Shown: in pieces, positions 9,632-17,746 of the stretch
How the letters are laid out: the number at the start of each line of letters is the position of its first letter
Position numbering within the stretch: position 1 is the stretch's first letter
Source of the DNA: Deltaproteobacteria bacterium
GTDB lineage: Bacteria > Desulfobacterota > DSM-4660 > Desulfatiglandales > HGW-15
NCBI GenBank assembly: GCA_020060215.1
Contig: JAGVAP010000088.1
Span: forward strand, 1-64,000
DNA: 64,000 bases
Direction: 5' to 3'
Notes under the pieces: model-generated
The model's input: the letters and a program-made list of their open reading frames with translations, nothing else
Databases searched by the model: none
Told to the model about the DNA's origin: nothing
Position numbers and translations under genes: made by a program

Positions 9632-10777
9632 ATGAACAGGGGCAAATGGTTTTACACGGTGCTCGTATTTCTCTTGGTCGTCCTTGTCCTCGAAAGGGAC
9701 AGGGTGATGGAGATCTTCCGTCCAAGGCCCACAGCCGAATCCCTCCAGTTTAACCAGGTCGACCGACAGGTAGAGACGAGGCCGATCATCATGTCCCCCG
9801 AGGAGAAGATCAACATGGAAGTCTTTGAGAGGAACCGGCCGGCGGTCGTCAATATCGCCGCAACCACCCTCGGTATCAACTTCTGGATGGAAGTTATCCC
9901 AAGGGAAGGACAGGGGACGGGATTCATCGTAGACAAGGCTGGGTACATCCTCACCAACAATCACGTCATCGGCAAGGCCCAGAAGATCACGGTGACCATG
10001 GCGGACGGGGCCAAACACCCTGCCACGCTGGTCGGGAGGGACCCCTCTTCGGATCTGGCGGTCATCAAGGTCGGTTCGGATGCGGTCGACGCAGTGGCGA
10101 CCCTCGGAGACTCGGATGGACTGAGGGTGGGACAGCGGGCCATTGCCATCGGGAATCCGTTCGGACTCTCCCACACCCTGACTACGGGGATCATCAGCGC
10201 ATTGAGGAGAGAGATCGGCGGCGAGGACGGAACCGCGATGTCGGACCTGATTCAGACGGATGCGGCGATCAATCCCGGAAACTCAGGGGGCCCGCTCCTG
10301 AACTCCAGCGGCGAGGTCATCGGTATCAACACCGCCATATTCAGTCTCTCGGGCGGCAATCAGGGCATCGGCTTCGCCATTCCCATCAACCATGCCAGAG
10401 AGATCGCCACCGGCCTGATCACGGCGGGCAAGGTGCGGCGGCCATGGCTGGGGATCACAGGCATTTCCATTACCCCGGACCTGGCCCGTGGACTCAACCT
10501 GCCGGTGGTGAGCGGGATCCTGGTCGTGGAGGTCCTGCCGGGGGGTCCATGCGACAGGGCCGGGCTCAGAGGAGGCAGCAGGGAGGCCGTCGTCGGAAGC
10601 CTCCGGCTCAGCACCGGAGGGGATATCATCACGGGGCTCGGCGGGAAAAGGATATCGGAGATGAAAGAGCTCCTGAACGCCATGCAGAGATTGAAGGTCG
10701 ATCAAACCATAACCCTCCAGGTCATCAGGAACCGCTCAGCACTGGACGTTCAGGTGGTCTTGGACGAGAGGGGCTAG
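9632..10777 (+). CDS. Trypsin-like serine protease, DegQ/HtrA family
   Basis: An N-terminal membrane anchor or signal (residues 5-20) is followed by a chymotrypsin-like domain with the full triad: H111 (TNNHVIG), D141 (SSDLAVIKV) and S218 (NPGNSGGPL). One PDZ domain occupies about residues 275-375. The family degrades misfolded envelope proteins. ATG 9632 is preferred over an upstream in-frame start because CAGGGGGT lies just before it and the hydrophobic segment then sits at the N-terminus. It is monocistronic and overlaps the 3' end of the next, convergent gene by 4 bp. Confidence 0.93.
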   Translation: MNRGKWFYTVLVFLLVVLVLERDRVMEIFRPRPTAESLQFNQVDRQVETRPIIMSPEEKINMEVFERNRPAVVNIAATTLGINFWMEVIPREGQGTGFIVDKAGYILTNNHVIGKAQKITVTMADGAKHPATLVGRDPSSDLAVIKVGSDAVDAVATLGDSDGLRVGQRAIAIGNPFGLSHTLTTGIISALRREIGGEDGTAMSDLIQTDAAINPGNSGGPLLNSSGEVIGINTAIFSLSGGNQGIGFAIPINHAREIATGLITAGKVRRPWLGITGISITPDLARGLNLPVVSGILVVEVLPGGPCDRAGLRGGSREAVVGSLRLSTGGDIITGLGGKRISEMKELLNAMQRLKVDQTITLQVIRNRSALDVQVVLDERG

Positions 10778-11067
10778 GGATCGGGCTCCTCGTGCCCAAG
10801 GAGCACCATTCTCCTTTTTGCCTCCGCCCTCCTTTTCGCTTCCCATTCGTTCCACTCCGCCTTGAGCCTTTCGATCTTTTCCATCAGATCGGCTCCCTCC
10901 GGGGAATCGATCTCCGTGCCTTTCAGCCGATCCTTCAATGCCCTAACCCTGGTCTTGATCTCCCTCATGACATTCAGTGCGGCCACCTCCTCTTCCGTGG
11001 GGACCTGAACCTGCCCGCAGCACTGCGGGGTCTTTCCGATCGTCTCCAATCCGTCGCTCTTCGCCAT
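10774..11067 (-). CDS. Conserved hypothetical coiled-coil protein (97 aa)
   Basis: No function is recognised. The product is charged and helical, with a vicinal cysteine pair near the start (PQCCGQ) and a predicted coiled coil over about residues 28-90 rich in K, R and E. The stop codon overlaps the end of degQ on the other strand. It diverges from the Rrf2 gene, with 165 bp between them. Codon usage and amphipathic periodicity support a real small gene. Confidence 0.65.
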   Translation of the reverse strand: MAKSDGLETIGKTPQCCGQVQVPTEEEVAALNVMREIKTRVRALKDRLKGTEIDSPEGADLMEKIERLKAEWNEWEAKRRAEAKRRMVLLGHEEPDP

Positions 11068-11175
11068 CGGTGCTCTCCTTCTTGATCTATGCCGTAGTCC
11101 TGGAATCTGACCGCACGCTCCCCACTCTCTCGACCCCGGGGCTCACATTCAAGGGCGCGGGGCTTTATCAAGTTG

Positions 11176-11204
11176 TTGACATTCTAACCACACCCCCATA
11201 GTAT
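11176..11204 (+). promoter_or_regulatory. Promoter of the Rrf2-MBL-LysR operon
   Basis: TTGACA (11176-11181) and TAGTAT (11199-11204) are separated by 17 nt. An upstream ATG at 11203 lies inside the -10 box, which argues that the Rrf2 protein starts at 11233 instead. Confidence 0.65.
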
Positions 11205-11232
11205 GAATATAGTCTTCTTTTTGGATTCATCC

Positions 11233-11682
11233 ATGAAACTCTCAACACGCGGACGATATGGGACCCGGCTGATGGTGGAGCTTGCCAGGAACTACGGTAA
11301 AGGCCCGACCAGTATAGCCGAGATTTCGAGAAAGCAGGACATCCCGATCAAGTACCTGGAGCAGTTGATCATCCCGCTCAAGAAGGCCGATCTGGTCAGG
11401 AGCGCTAGAGGCCCCAAGGGAGGCCACATGCTTGCGACTTCCCCGGACAAGATCAACCTGTGGGATATCCTGACCCTGCTGGAGTCCAAATCTTCCCTGG
11501 TGGACTGCCTGGTCGACGAGAGCGTGTGCCCCCACACAACCACCTGTCCGGTGCGCCCGGTGTGGGGGAGGGCCCTCGATGCCCTGGTGCAGATCTTCAG
11601 GACAACCACGCTGCGGGATGTGGCCGAATCTCCCAACGCCGACTACGCTTCTCTCCCTTCCTGCCATGAAGCTGTTCGATGA
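11233..11682 (+). CDS. Rrf2-family transcriptional regulator with cysteine cluster
   Basis: This 149-residue winged-helix protein begins MKLSTRGRYGTRLM, the standard Rrf2 opening, with the wing around RGPKGGHML. Three cysteines in a C-X6-C-X5-C arrangement (DCLVDESVC and CPHTTTC) match the region where IscR/NsrR-type members bind an Fe-S cluster, so a redox, iron or NO sensor is plausible but unproven. It overlaps the next gene by 17 bp. Its position at the head of a selenium-metabolism cluster suggests it may control that cluster. Confidence 0.9.
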   Translation: MKLSTRGRYGTRLMVELARNYGKGPTSIAEISRKQDIPIKYLEQLIIPLKKADLVRSARGPKGGHMLATSPDKINLWDILTLLESKSSLVDCLVDESVCPHTTTCPVRPVWGRALDALVQIFRTTTLRDVAESPNADYASLPSCHEAVR

Positions 11683-12322
11683 CCTGCATGCCTTTTTCTG
11701 GACGGATCCGACCACCAACAATGCAAACACCTATCTGGTCAACGGCCCGAACAAGGTCCTGATCGATCCCGGCCATGCCCATTTGTTCGGGGTCGTGAAA
11801 GCCCAACTGGAGCTGTTGGGCCTTTCCCCGCGGGACATCGACCTGGTCATCGCCACCCATGCCCACCCGGATCACATGGAAGCGCTTCATTTTTTTTCCG
11901 GCGCACCCGCACTGGTCGCGTTCCCAAAACCGGAGTTTGAGGCCATCGCCGGCGATCCGCTTTCCGGCGGGCTCATCGTACCCGAGCAGTTCGAGCCCGA
12001 CATCCTCCTGCAGGAAGGGACATTGAGCGTGGGGGAGACGACCATGGAGGTCTACTGGACGCCCGGACACTCCCCCGGCTCCATTTGCATCTATTGGCCC
12101 AGCCGTCGCGCCCTGTTCAGCGGGGACGTCGTCTTCAAGCAGGGTTTGGGACGGACCGACCTGCCGGGAGGCAGCGGGCAGGCGCTGAAGCAGAGCATCC
12201 GCGAACTCTCGTACCTGGATGTGGAACTCCTCCTTCCGGGCCATGGGGAACCCGTCCACGGCCGTGATGCCGTCAGGAGAAATTTTGACGACATTGAGAG
12301 AACCTGGTTCGGGTTTCTGTAA
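11666..12322 (+). CDS. MBL-fold metallo-hydrolase
   Basis: The 218-residue protein contains the metallo-beta-lactamase motif THAHPDH (HxHxDH), plus downstream metal-ligand segments near TPGHSPGS, FSGDVVF and LPGHGEPV, of the glyoxalase II-like type. The start is ATG 11666, which lies inside the end of the Rrf2 gene; the longer frame upstream has no family character. The stop overlaps the LysR start (TAATG). The substrate is unknown. Translational coupling to both regulators suggests it belongs to the same response. Confidence 0.9.
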   Translation: MKLFDDLHAFFWTDPTTNNANTYLVNGPNKVLIDPGHAHLFGVVKAQLELLGLSPRDIDLVIATHAHPDHMEALHFFSGAPALVAFPKPEFEAIAGDPLSGGLIVPEQFEPDILLQEGTLSVGETTMEVYWTPGHSPGSICIYWPSRRALFSGDVVFKQGLGRTDLPGGSGQALKQSIRELSYLDVELLLPGHGEPVHGRDAVRRNFDDIERTWFGFL

Positions 12323-13269
12323 TGAAGAAGAGCGCCGCACCCGGGACCATTGTCGACTTTGACCTGCGCCAGCTTGAAGTCTTCAGCAAGGTGGTGGAGC
12401 TTGGAAGCTTCTCCAAGGCCGCAGAGGCGGTCTTCCTTGCCCAGGCCTCGGTGAGTGAAAGGGTCGCTACGCTGGAGGGCATGGTCGGCACCAGGCTCCT
12501 GGACCGTCTCGGACGGCGGATCGTCCCCACCAGGGCCGGCGAGATGCTCTATCGACACGCCCGCAAGCTCCTGGAAATGAAGGCCGCGGCCAGGATGGAA
12601 TTGCAGGATTTCCTGGGGCTGAAGAGAGGCGAAATCCGGATGGGAGGGAGCACCATCCCCGGGGAGTACATCCTTCCCCGGGTCATCGGCCGATTTCTCC
12701 GCACCTATCCCCTGATCAACATCGTCGTCGACATAGCCGACTCCGAAGAGATCGAGACCAGGCTCCTCAAGGGACACATCGAGCTCGCGGTCATCGGTCG
12801 CAAGGGTTCAAACAGGAACCTCGAGAGCCGGAGGCTCTGGGGGGATGAGCTGGTCGTGGTGGTGCCTGCAGGACATCCGTGGGCACGATCGAAAGAGGTC
12901 ACCTTCGGGGAGTTGTCCGGAGCGCCGTTCCTCTCGAGGGGACCCGGTTCGGCCACCCTGAGGAGCCTGGAAGACCGGCTGAAGGCGGCGGGCGTGAGGG
13001 GTGTTGAATCGTTCAACGTGGTGGCGAGCATGGGAACGTCCACCGCAGTGAAGGAAGGCATAAAGGCCGGTATCGGCGTATCGGTCCTCTCATCCAGGGC
13101 CGTGGAAACGGAGGTGAAGACCGGTATTCTGAAGACCCTCAGGTTGAAAGGGGTTGCCATGGTCCGCCGTTTCTACCTCATCAGAGACAGGCGTATGACC
13201 CTTTCCCCTCCATGCAGGGAGCTTCACGATTTCCTCTTCCGGACGGCTGGAGAGAGTCAGGACCCGTAG
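12322..13269 (+). CDS. LysR-family transcriptional regulator, selenium-metabolism-associated type
   Basis: The 315-residue protein has an N-terminal helix-turn-helix (about residues 12-72, DLRQLEVFSKVVELGSFSKA) and a LysR effector-binding domain (about 100-300) beginning GEIRMGGSTIPGEYILPR. That segment resembles the LysR regulators found beside selD/yedF genes, and both lie just downstream here. It overlaps the MBL gene by one base (TAATG). The ligand is unknown. It may activate selD-yedF or its own operon. Confidence 0.9.
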   Translation: MKKSAAPGTIVDFDLRQLEVFSKVVELGSFSKAAEAVFLAQASVSERVATLEGMVGTRLLDRLGRRIVPTRAGEMLYRHARKLLEMKAAARMELQDFLGLKRGEIRMGGSTIPGEYILPRVIGRFLRTYPLINIVVDIADSEEIETRLLKGHIELAVIGRKGSNRNLESRRLWGDELVVVVPAGHPWARSKEVTFGELSGAPFLSRGPGSATLRSLEDRLKAAGVRGVESFNVVASMGTSTAVKEGIKAGIGVSVLSSRAVETEVKTGILKTLRLKGVAMVRRFYLIRDRRMTLSPPCRELHDFLFRTAGESQDP

Positions 13270-13768
13270 CCCATCGGAATTTCCCCCCGCAAGCCCCCCG
13301 GTACTATCGTTTTTTCCTGTTGGACATATCGTCTATTCCCGGCTTAAGATCCCTACTGACTACCCGGCCATGAGCAGTGGTGCAGGAGTAAGGCCGCGCA
13401 GTCATTTCCGGAGTGGACACCGGTCGGCCCCCATTGTCAGGTTCGTGCTGGGCGCGGTCGGCATGGTCGGCGCCCTCGTCTTCCCTCTTCTTGAAGGGGG
13501 CATAGAACCTGGGCCGTTCCGGGAAGACCTACAGGTCCGCAGGATGCTGATCATGCTCGGGTTTCTGGCGCTCATGATCCTGAACACGACTGGCTAATAA
13601 GCGATCCCGACTCCGGCAACCCCGGTGATGAAGATCATGGGGCATATCCCCCGGGCGAAGAGAGCGACGCTCACCCCTACACCTCCTTGAAATGGGAGAG
13701 ACACTGTTCTATTTTGGAGAAGGCGAGCTTTTTCGTGGTAGCGGCTATGCACTTGGCGGGGTGTGGGA
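13270..13768. other. Gap between LysR regulator and selD with possible gene remnants
   Basis: No intact gene is evident. A 75-codon plus-strand frame (13370-13597) encodes two hydrophobic stretches (APIVRFVLGAVGMVGALVFP and MLIMLGFLALMILNTTG) and then stops. A minus-strand stretch near 13605-13680 reads as hydrophobic membrane-protein-like sequence. Together these look like decayed transporter fragments, but the family cannot be named with confidence. Confidence 0.4.
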
Positions 13769-14818
13769 ATGGCTGAGAAAAGCGGTTATCGGCTGACGGA
13801 AAAGGTCAAGGGGGCCGGGTGAGCGTCAAAGCTCGGTCCAGGGGACCTGGACCAGGCTCTCTGCGGCCTGAAGCTGCCTACGGACCCCAATCTCCTTGTG
13901 GGATTGGAAAAGACCGACGATGCCGGCGTCTACCGGATCAATGACGAACTGGCGATCATCCAGACGGTCGATTTCTTCACACCCATCGTGGACGACCCTT
14001 ACTGGTTCGGACAGATTGCTGCTGCAAACGCCATCAGCGACGTTTATGCCATGGGCGGGGTCCCGAAAACCGCCATGAATTTGATCGGCTTCCCTTCCAA
14101 GGAGATGGAGCTTTCCGTCCTTCGCCGAATGATCGAAGGGGGCCTGGACAAGATCCGGGAAGCAGGGATGGTCCTCGTCGGAGGGCACACCATCGATGAT
14201 CCGGAGCTGAAGTACGGCCTTTCCGTGACGGGGTTCGTGCATCCCGATCGGGTCCTGGTCAAGAGGAATCTGAACCCGGGAGATCGTCTGATCCTGACTA
14301 AGCCCCTCGGGACCGGGATCATCTCCACGGCGATCAAGGGCGGCCTCGCCTCCGCGGATCTGGTGCAACTGGTGACTGGTGCCATGGCCACGCTCAACCG
14401 CACTGCCGCCGAAGTCATGGATCGCTTTCCCGTCCATGCCTGCACCGACGTCACGGGTTTCGGGTTGCTGGGCCACCTTGCGGAGATGGTGGTCGGATCC
14501 GGTCATGGAGTTGGAATCGAATCGGCGCGTATCCCCGTTTTTCCCGAAACCGACGGCCTTGCGACCATGGGGATCATCCCGGCAGGGGCTCACCGGAATC
14601 GACAATACCGGGAGGGGATGATCGAATTTTCCCCTTCGGTCAGCCGGTCGATGCAGGACATCCTCTTCGACCCCCAGACCTCCGGAGGGCTCCTGATCTC
14701 CGTGGCCGGTGAGAAGGCCGAGGAGTTGCGGGATGCACTCCTTGCCGGGGGTGTAAAGGATGCGGCCATCGTGGGGGAGGTAGTGTCCGAGCCTAAGGAG
14801 AGGATCGTCGTATATTGA
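13769..14818 (+). CDS. selD: Selenide, water dikinase SelD (predicted selenoprotein, Sec at TGA 13820-13822)
   Basis: SelD makes selenophosphate from selenide and ATP. A conventional reading would begin near 13898 and lack the catalytic N-terminus. Reading from ATG 13769 through the in-frame TGA gives 349 residues, close to the 347 of E. coli SelD, with AGUASKLGPGDLDQAL at the active site. U18 and K21 keep the C-x-x-K spacing of the E. coli catalytic Cys17/Lys20. The rest aligns with SelD: TDDAGVY, TVDFFTPIVDDP, VGGHTIDD and TDVTGFGLLGH. A hairpin suited to a bacterial SECIS follows the TGA. Sec-containing SelD is known in other bacteria. yedF follows. Confidence 0.92.
13820..13858 (+). promoter_or_regulatory. 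Sec codon and SECIS-like hairpin in selD
   Basis: After the TGA (13820-13822) the mRNA can form a 7-bp perfect stem, GGTCCAG (13835-13841) with CTGGACC (13847-13853), capped by the loop GGGAC. It is extended below by AGC (13830-13832) with GCT (13856-13858) across a 2x2 internal loop. The apical loop starts 19 nt after the TGA and begins with G, inside the distance and loop rules known for bacterial SECIS elements recognised by SelB. Confidence 0.75.
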
Positions 14819-14920
14819 AAGGTTCAGAGGTTCAAGGGTCCAAAGGTTCAGAGGTGGAAGGAGAAAGTGGAGCAACCGCCAACCTGTGAACGGAGAACCC
14901 TGAACGGGGAACGTGTGGAG
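14819..14920 (+). repeat. Dispersed heptamer-like repeat, copy 2 (selD-yedF gap)
   Basis: The gap consists of AGGTTCAGAGGTTCAAGG-type near-repeats followed by GAACGGAGAACCCTGAACGG. These are the inverse complement of the two blocks at 7021-7108, in mirrored order, so the two sites carry the same element in opposite orientation. Confidence 0.7.
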
Positions 14921-14927
14921 AGAAGAG

Positions 14928-15536
14928 ATGGGAAAAAGCTATTTGGACTGCCGGGGCCTTGCCTGTCCTGCCCCGGTGTTGAAGACAAAGAACCTCATAG
15001 ACAAAGAGCGTCCGGATGTCATCGAGATTGCCGTGGACAACGATGCGGCCAGGGAGAACGTCTCCCGGTTCTTGAACTCCCAGGGTTTCGAAGTCTCCGT
15101 CGAAGGTAGCGGTGCGCAGTTCCAGGTCACCGGCAAGAGGGCAGATGCGGCGCCATCCGCTGCCGTGCATGCCTCGCCCGAGAAATCCCCGGATCAGAAG
15201 AAGATCATGGTGATGACCGCGACCGATCGCATGGGAAAGGGCGATGAGGAGCTGGGTCTCAAGCTGATGGCGAGCTTTCTGAAAACGCTGCAGGAGATGG
15301 GTCCCGAACTCTGGAGACTCGTGCTTGTGAACAACGGGGTGAAGATGGCTGTCGAAGGTTCCGAGTTCCTGCCGGACATCAAGGAACTGGAGCGCCAGGG
15401 GGTGCATGTCCTGGTCTGCGGCACCTGCCTGAATCACTTTGGGCTGATGGGGCGCAAGCGGGCGGGGGAGACGACCAACATGCTGGATATCGTCACCTCC
15501 ATGCAGGTGGCGGATAAGGTCATCAACATCAGCTAA
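14928..15536 (+). CDS. yedF: Sulfurtransferase-like selenium metabolism protein YedF
   Basis: The 202-residue protein joins a TusA-like domain (about residues 1-72, DCRGLACPAPVL with the conserved CPxP cysteine) to a DsrE-like domain (about 85-202) containing VCGTCLNHFG. This two-domain form accompanies selD in many selenium-using bacteria and probably handles persulfide or selenide cargo. ATG 14928 is chosen because GGAGAG precedes it and the TusA motif starts at once; an upstream GTG at 14913 lies in the repeat. The gene is the last of the cluster and ends at a palindromic repeat. Confidence 0.92.
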   Translation: MGKSYLDCRGLACPAPVLKTKNLIDKERPDVIEIAVDNDAARENVSRFLNSQGFEVSVEGSGAQFQVTGKRADAAPSAAVHASPEKSPDQKKIMVMTATDRMGKGDEELGLKLMASFLKTLQEMGPELWRLVLVNNGVKMAVEGSEFLPDIKELERQGVHVLVCGTCLNHFGLMGRKRAGETTNMLDIVTSMQVADKVINIS

Positions 15537-15540
15537 GAAA

Positions 15541-15607
15541 AATCCGCCACCAAGTCACTAAGACACAAAGGCTCAAAATTACTTCTTCGTGTCTTAGTGG
15601 CCGGATT
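15541..15607. repeat. Palindromic TGTCTTAGTGG-family repeat between convergent genes
   Basis: CACTAAGACAC (15556-15566) pairs perfectly with GTGTCTTAGTG (15589-15599), and AATCCG (15541-15546) with CGGATT (15602-15607). It fills the gap between the convergent yedF and MCP genes and could act as a bidirectional transcription barrier. Related single arms occur at 39155-39182 and 56286-56312. Confidence 0.75.
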
Positions 15608-15617
15608 CTTCTCCTCA

Positions 15618-16919
15618 TCAGAAATCCTTGAAGTCCGCGTCGCTCAACGGAATCACCTGCTCCGGATGAACCTCCCTCGGCTTGGCCGGGACCACCGCCT
15701 TTTCCTTTGCGGTCTTTACCGGTGCGATGATCGCCGTCTTTTCACTCCTGGATCTTGATGGCTTGGCCTTTTCACTCCCTGCTGCATACTGCCCACTGCC
15801 TACCGATTTCCCACCGCCTCCCACCATGGCCACCAATTCGTTGACATAGGCCTTCATCTGCACGGCCTGCTGGTTCATCTCCTCCGAGGCGCTGGCGTTT
15901 TCTTCCGCACTGGACGCGTTCTGCTGGACCACCTTGTCCATCTCGGCGACGGCCTTGTTCACCTGCTCGATCCCCTGGGACTGCTCCTTGGACGCGGCGG
16001 CGATCTCCGCCACAAGCCCTGCCACCTTGGAGGCGGTATCGGCCACCTTCGTGAAGGCCTCGTTGGTCCTGGTGACCAGGCCCGATCCGTCCTTGACCTT
16101 TTTCACCGTCCCCTCGATCATGCCGGCCGTGTTCTTGGCCGCATCCGCCGCCCTCATGGCCAGATTCCGCACCTCGTCGGCCACCACCGCAAAACCCGCA
16201 CCCGCTTCTCCGGCCCTGGCGGCCTCGACCGCCGCGTTCAGGGCCAGGAGGTTCGTCTGGAAGGCGATCTCGTCGATGGTCTTGATGATCTTCGAGGTCT
16301 CCTCGCTCGCCTTGGTGATCTCTTCCATGGATTTGGTGAGTTCCTTCATGGAGCCGTTCGCATGCTCCGTCACCGCGCCGGCTTCTTTCATCAAGGCATC
16401 GGCCTGGTCCGCATGCTCCGAGTTCAACTTGGTCATGGAGGCCATCTCCTCGAGCGAAGAGGAGGTCTCCTCGATGGAAGCGGCCTGCTGGGAGGCGCCG
16501 CTGGAGAGGGCCTGGCTGGAAGAGGAGACCTGGCTCGATGCGGATGCCACCTGTTCGGCGCCTCTTTGAAGCCCCTGGATGATCCTCTTCAGCCCCCCGG
16601 TAACGCTCCCGGCGATGAGAAACGCGCAAACCACCCCGATGGCGACGGAGATCAGGGAGAGCACGGTGATGACAGCCCGGATGCCGCCTGTCCCTTCATC
16701 CAGATGCTTTCGGAAAGTCTCGGCCTGCCGGTCGATCTGACCCCTGTCGGCGGACCCCTTGGCGCCTTCCCCCAGCACGTCCCTGAATTCCTGAACCGCA
16801 GTTTTGGAAACTGAACTCAGACCCACTTGGGCAGTGACCGCAACCATGATCAACAGCAGCAGGACGACCCCGAAACCCAGACCCAGGAGTTTTTTCACAC
16901 CCATCTTCGACATACCCAT
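15618..16919 (-). CDS. Methyl-accepting chemotaxis protein (MCP-1)
   Basis: The 433-residue receptor has two TM segments (about 8-33 and 82-103 from this start) around a short periplasmic part of about 50 residues, so little ligand-binding domain is present. A long signalling hairpin follows, with tip sequence [20 protein letters not shown] and [13 protein letters not shown]. The C-terminal linker overlaps a dispersed repeat (15773-15806). The protein ends in the tail motif [15 protein letters not shown] shared with the two other MCPs nearby. ATG 16919 is preceded by AAAGGAG at good spacing. It lies 31 bp downstream of cheW. Confidence 0.92.
   Translation of the reverse strand: MGMSKMGVKKLLGLGFGVVLLLLIMVAVTAQVGLSSVSKTAVQEFRDVLGEGAKGSADRGQIDRQAETFRKHLDEGTGGIRAVITVLSLISVAIGVVCAFLIAGSVTGGLKRIIQGLQRGAEQVASASSQVSSSSQALSSGASQQAASIEETSSSLEEMASMTKLNSEHADQADALMKEAGAVTEHANGSMKELTKSMEEITKASEETSKIIKTIDEIAFQTNLLALNAAVEAARAGEAGAGFAVVADEVRNLAMRAADAAKNTAGMIEGTVKKVKDGSGLVTRTNEAFTKVADTASKVAGLVAEIAAASKEQSQGIEQVNKAVAEMDKVVQQNASSAEENASASEEMNQQAVQMKAYVNELVAMVGGGGKSVGSGQYAAGSEKAKPSRSRSEKTAIIAPVKTAKEKAVVPAKPREVHPEQVIPLSDADFKDF
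15773..15806 (-). repeat. GCAGTATGCAGT-type dispersed repeat inside MCP-1 linker
   Basis: The plus strand reads ACTCCCTGCTGCATACTGCC-CACTGCCTACC. Close relatives lie at the matching linker position of MCP-2 (17889-17925) and MCP-3 (20780-20820) and outside MCPs at 61984-62018. In frame it encodes [10 protein letters not shown] between the signalling domain and the tail. Confidence 0.6.
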
Positions 16920-16949
16920 ATCTGATCTCCTTTCCTCCATGCCCTTTTT

Positions 16950-17444
16950 TCACATACCCGTACCATCCTGCAGGACCCGGTCGATATCGAGGAGAATCTT
17001 CACCCCCCCGGACATCTTGGCCATGCCCAGGATGTAGTTGGTATTCACCTGTGTCCCGAACCCCGGCGTCTCTTCGATGTCATCCGATTTGATGTTCAGC
17101 ACCTCGGAGACCGAGTCCACGATGAGCCCGACCATCAGGTTTCCGGAACCGGAGTCCACTTCGACGACCACGATGCAGGTCCTCTCGGTGTACTCGGCCG
17201 CATCCACGCCGAAGCGCATCCGCAGATCCATCACCGGGATGACCTTGCCCCGGAGGTTGATGACGCCCCTCACGAATTCAGGGCAGCGGGGGACCTTGGT
17301 GATCGGCATCATGCCGATGATCTCCTTGATCTTGAGGATCCCGATCCCGTAATCCTCCTTCGCGAGCGTGAAGGTCAGGTATTTTCCATCCTTCTCCGAC
17401 ATCCTGCCGATTGCCTGCGCCATGACTTGAGCTTCCGATCCCAT
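16950..17444 (-). CDS. CheW-family chemotaxis adaptor (copy 1)
   Basis: This 164-residue, single-domain CheW couples receptors to the CheA kinase. The signature runs are LTFTLAKEDYGIGILKIKEI, VPRCPEFVRGVINLRGKVIP and DSVSEVLNIKSDDIEETPGF. It is closely similar to the copies at 24107-24616 and 44504-45010. AGGAGGTGGATGA precedes ATG 17444. It sits upstream of MCP-1 in the same direction. No cheA is present in this window. Confidence 0.95.
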   Translation of the reverse strand: MGSEAQVMAQAIGRMSEKDGKYLTFTLAKEDYGIGILKIKEIIGMMPITKVPRCPEFVRGVINLRGKVIPVMDLRMRFGVDAAEYTERTCIVVVEVDSGSGNLMVGLIVDSVSEVLNIKSDDIEETPGFGTQVNTNYILGMAKMSGGVKILLDIDRVLQDGTGM

Positions 17445-17746
17445 TCATCCACCTCCTGACGCTTATTCCTCAGTAACCCCGGACGTGATCTACGGGGGTC
17501 TTCGCGTTCACCGATGATCCTTCTCAGGATTTCCGTCGGCGTATATCATGATATTCAATACCCGTGCCGATCCGCGCAATCCACATCAACCATGAGACAT
17601 CCTTGGCTTTTAAGGTATGCGGCTCTTCCTGCACCACTCGGTCCCCGGACCTGTGAGTCGGAATCCCCGCTTTGTTTCGTCAGCTTTCCGTCGCTCTGCG
17701 CAAAGGGATGGGGCTACCGCCACGAGGTCACAGCGGCCGGCTTTCA
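17445..17746. other. 302-bp gap between MCP-2 and cheW copy 1
   Basis: No gene or clear regulatory structure is recognised. GC-rich short inverted repeats occur (for example around 17620-17740), but they match no riboswitch that I can name. The promoter for cheW-MCP-1 probably lies here. Confidence 0.4.

Noticed and set aside
12322..15536. selC (tRNA-Sec) in the selenium cluster
   Set aside because: I looked for a long tRNA with an 8-bp acceptor stem and found none in this window; it is presumably elsewhere in the genome.
17600..17745. c-di-GMP (GEMM-I) riboswitch between MCP-2 and cheW
   Set aside because: ACGGAAAGC and GGTAGC fragments recall it, but the order and the conserved GCAAAC/GACGCAAAGC blocks are absent.
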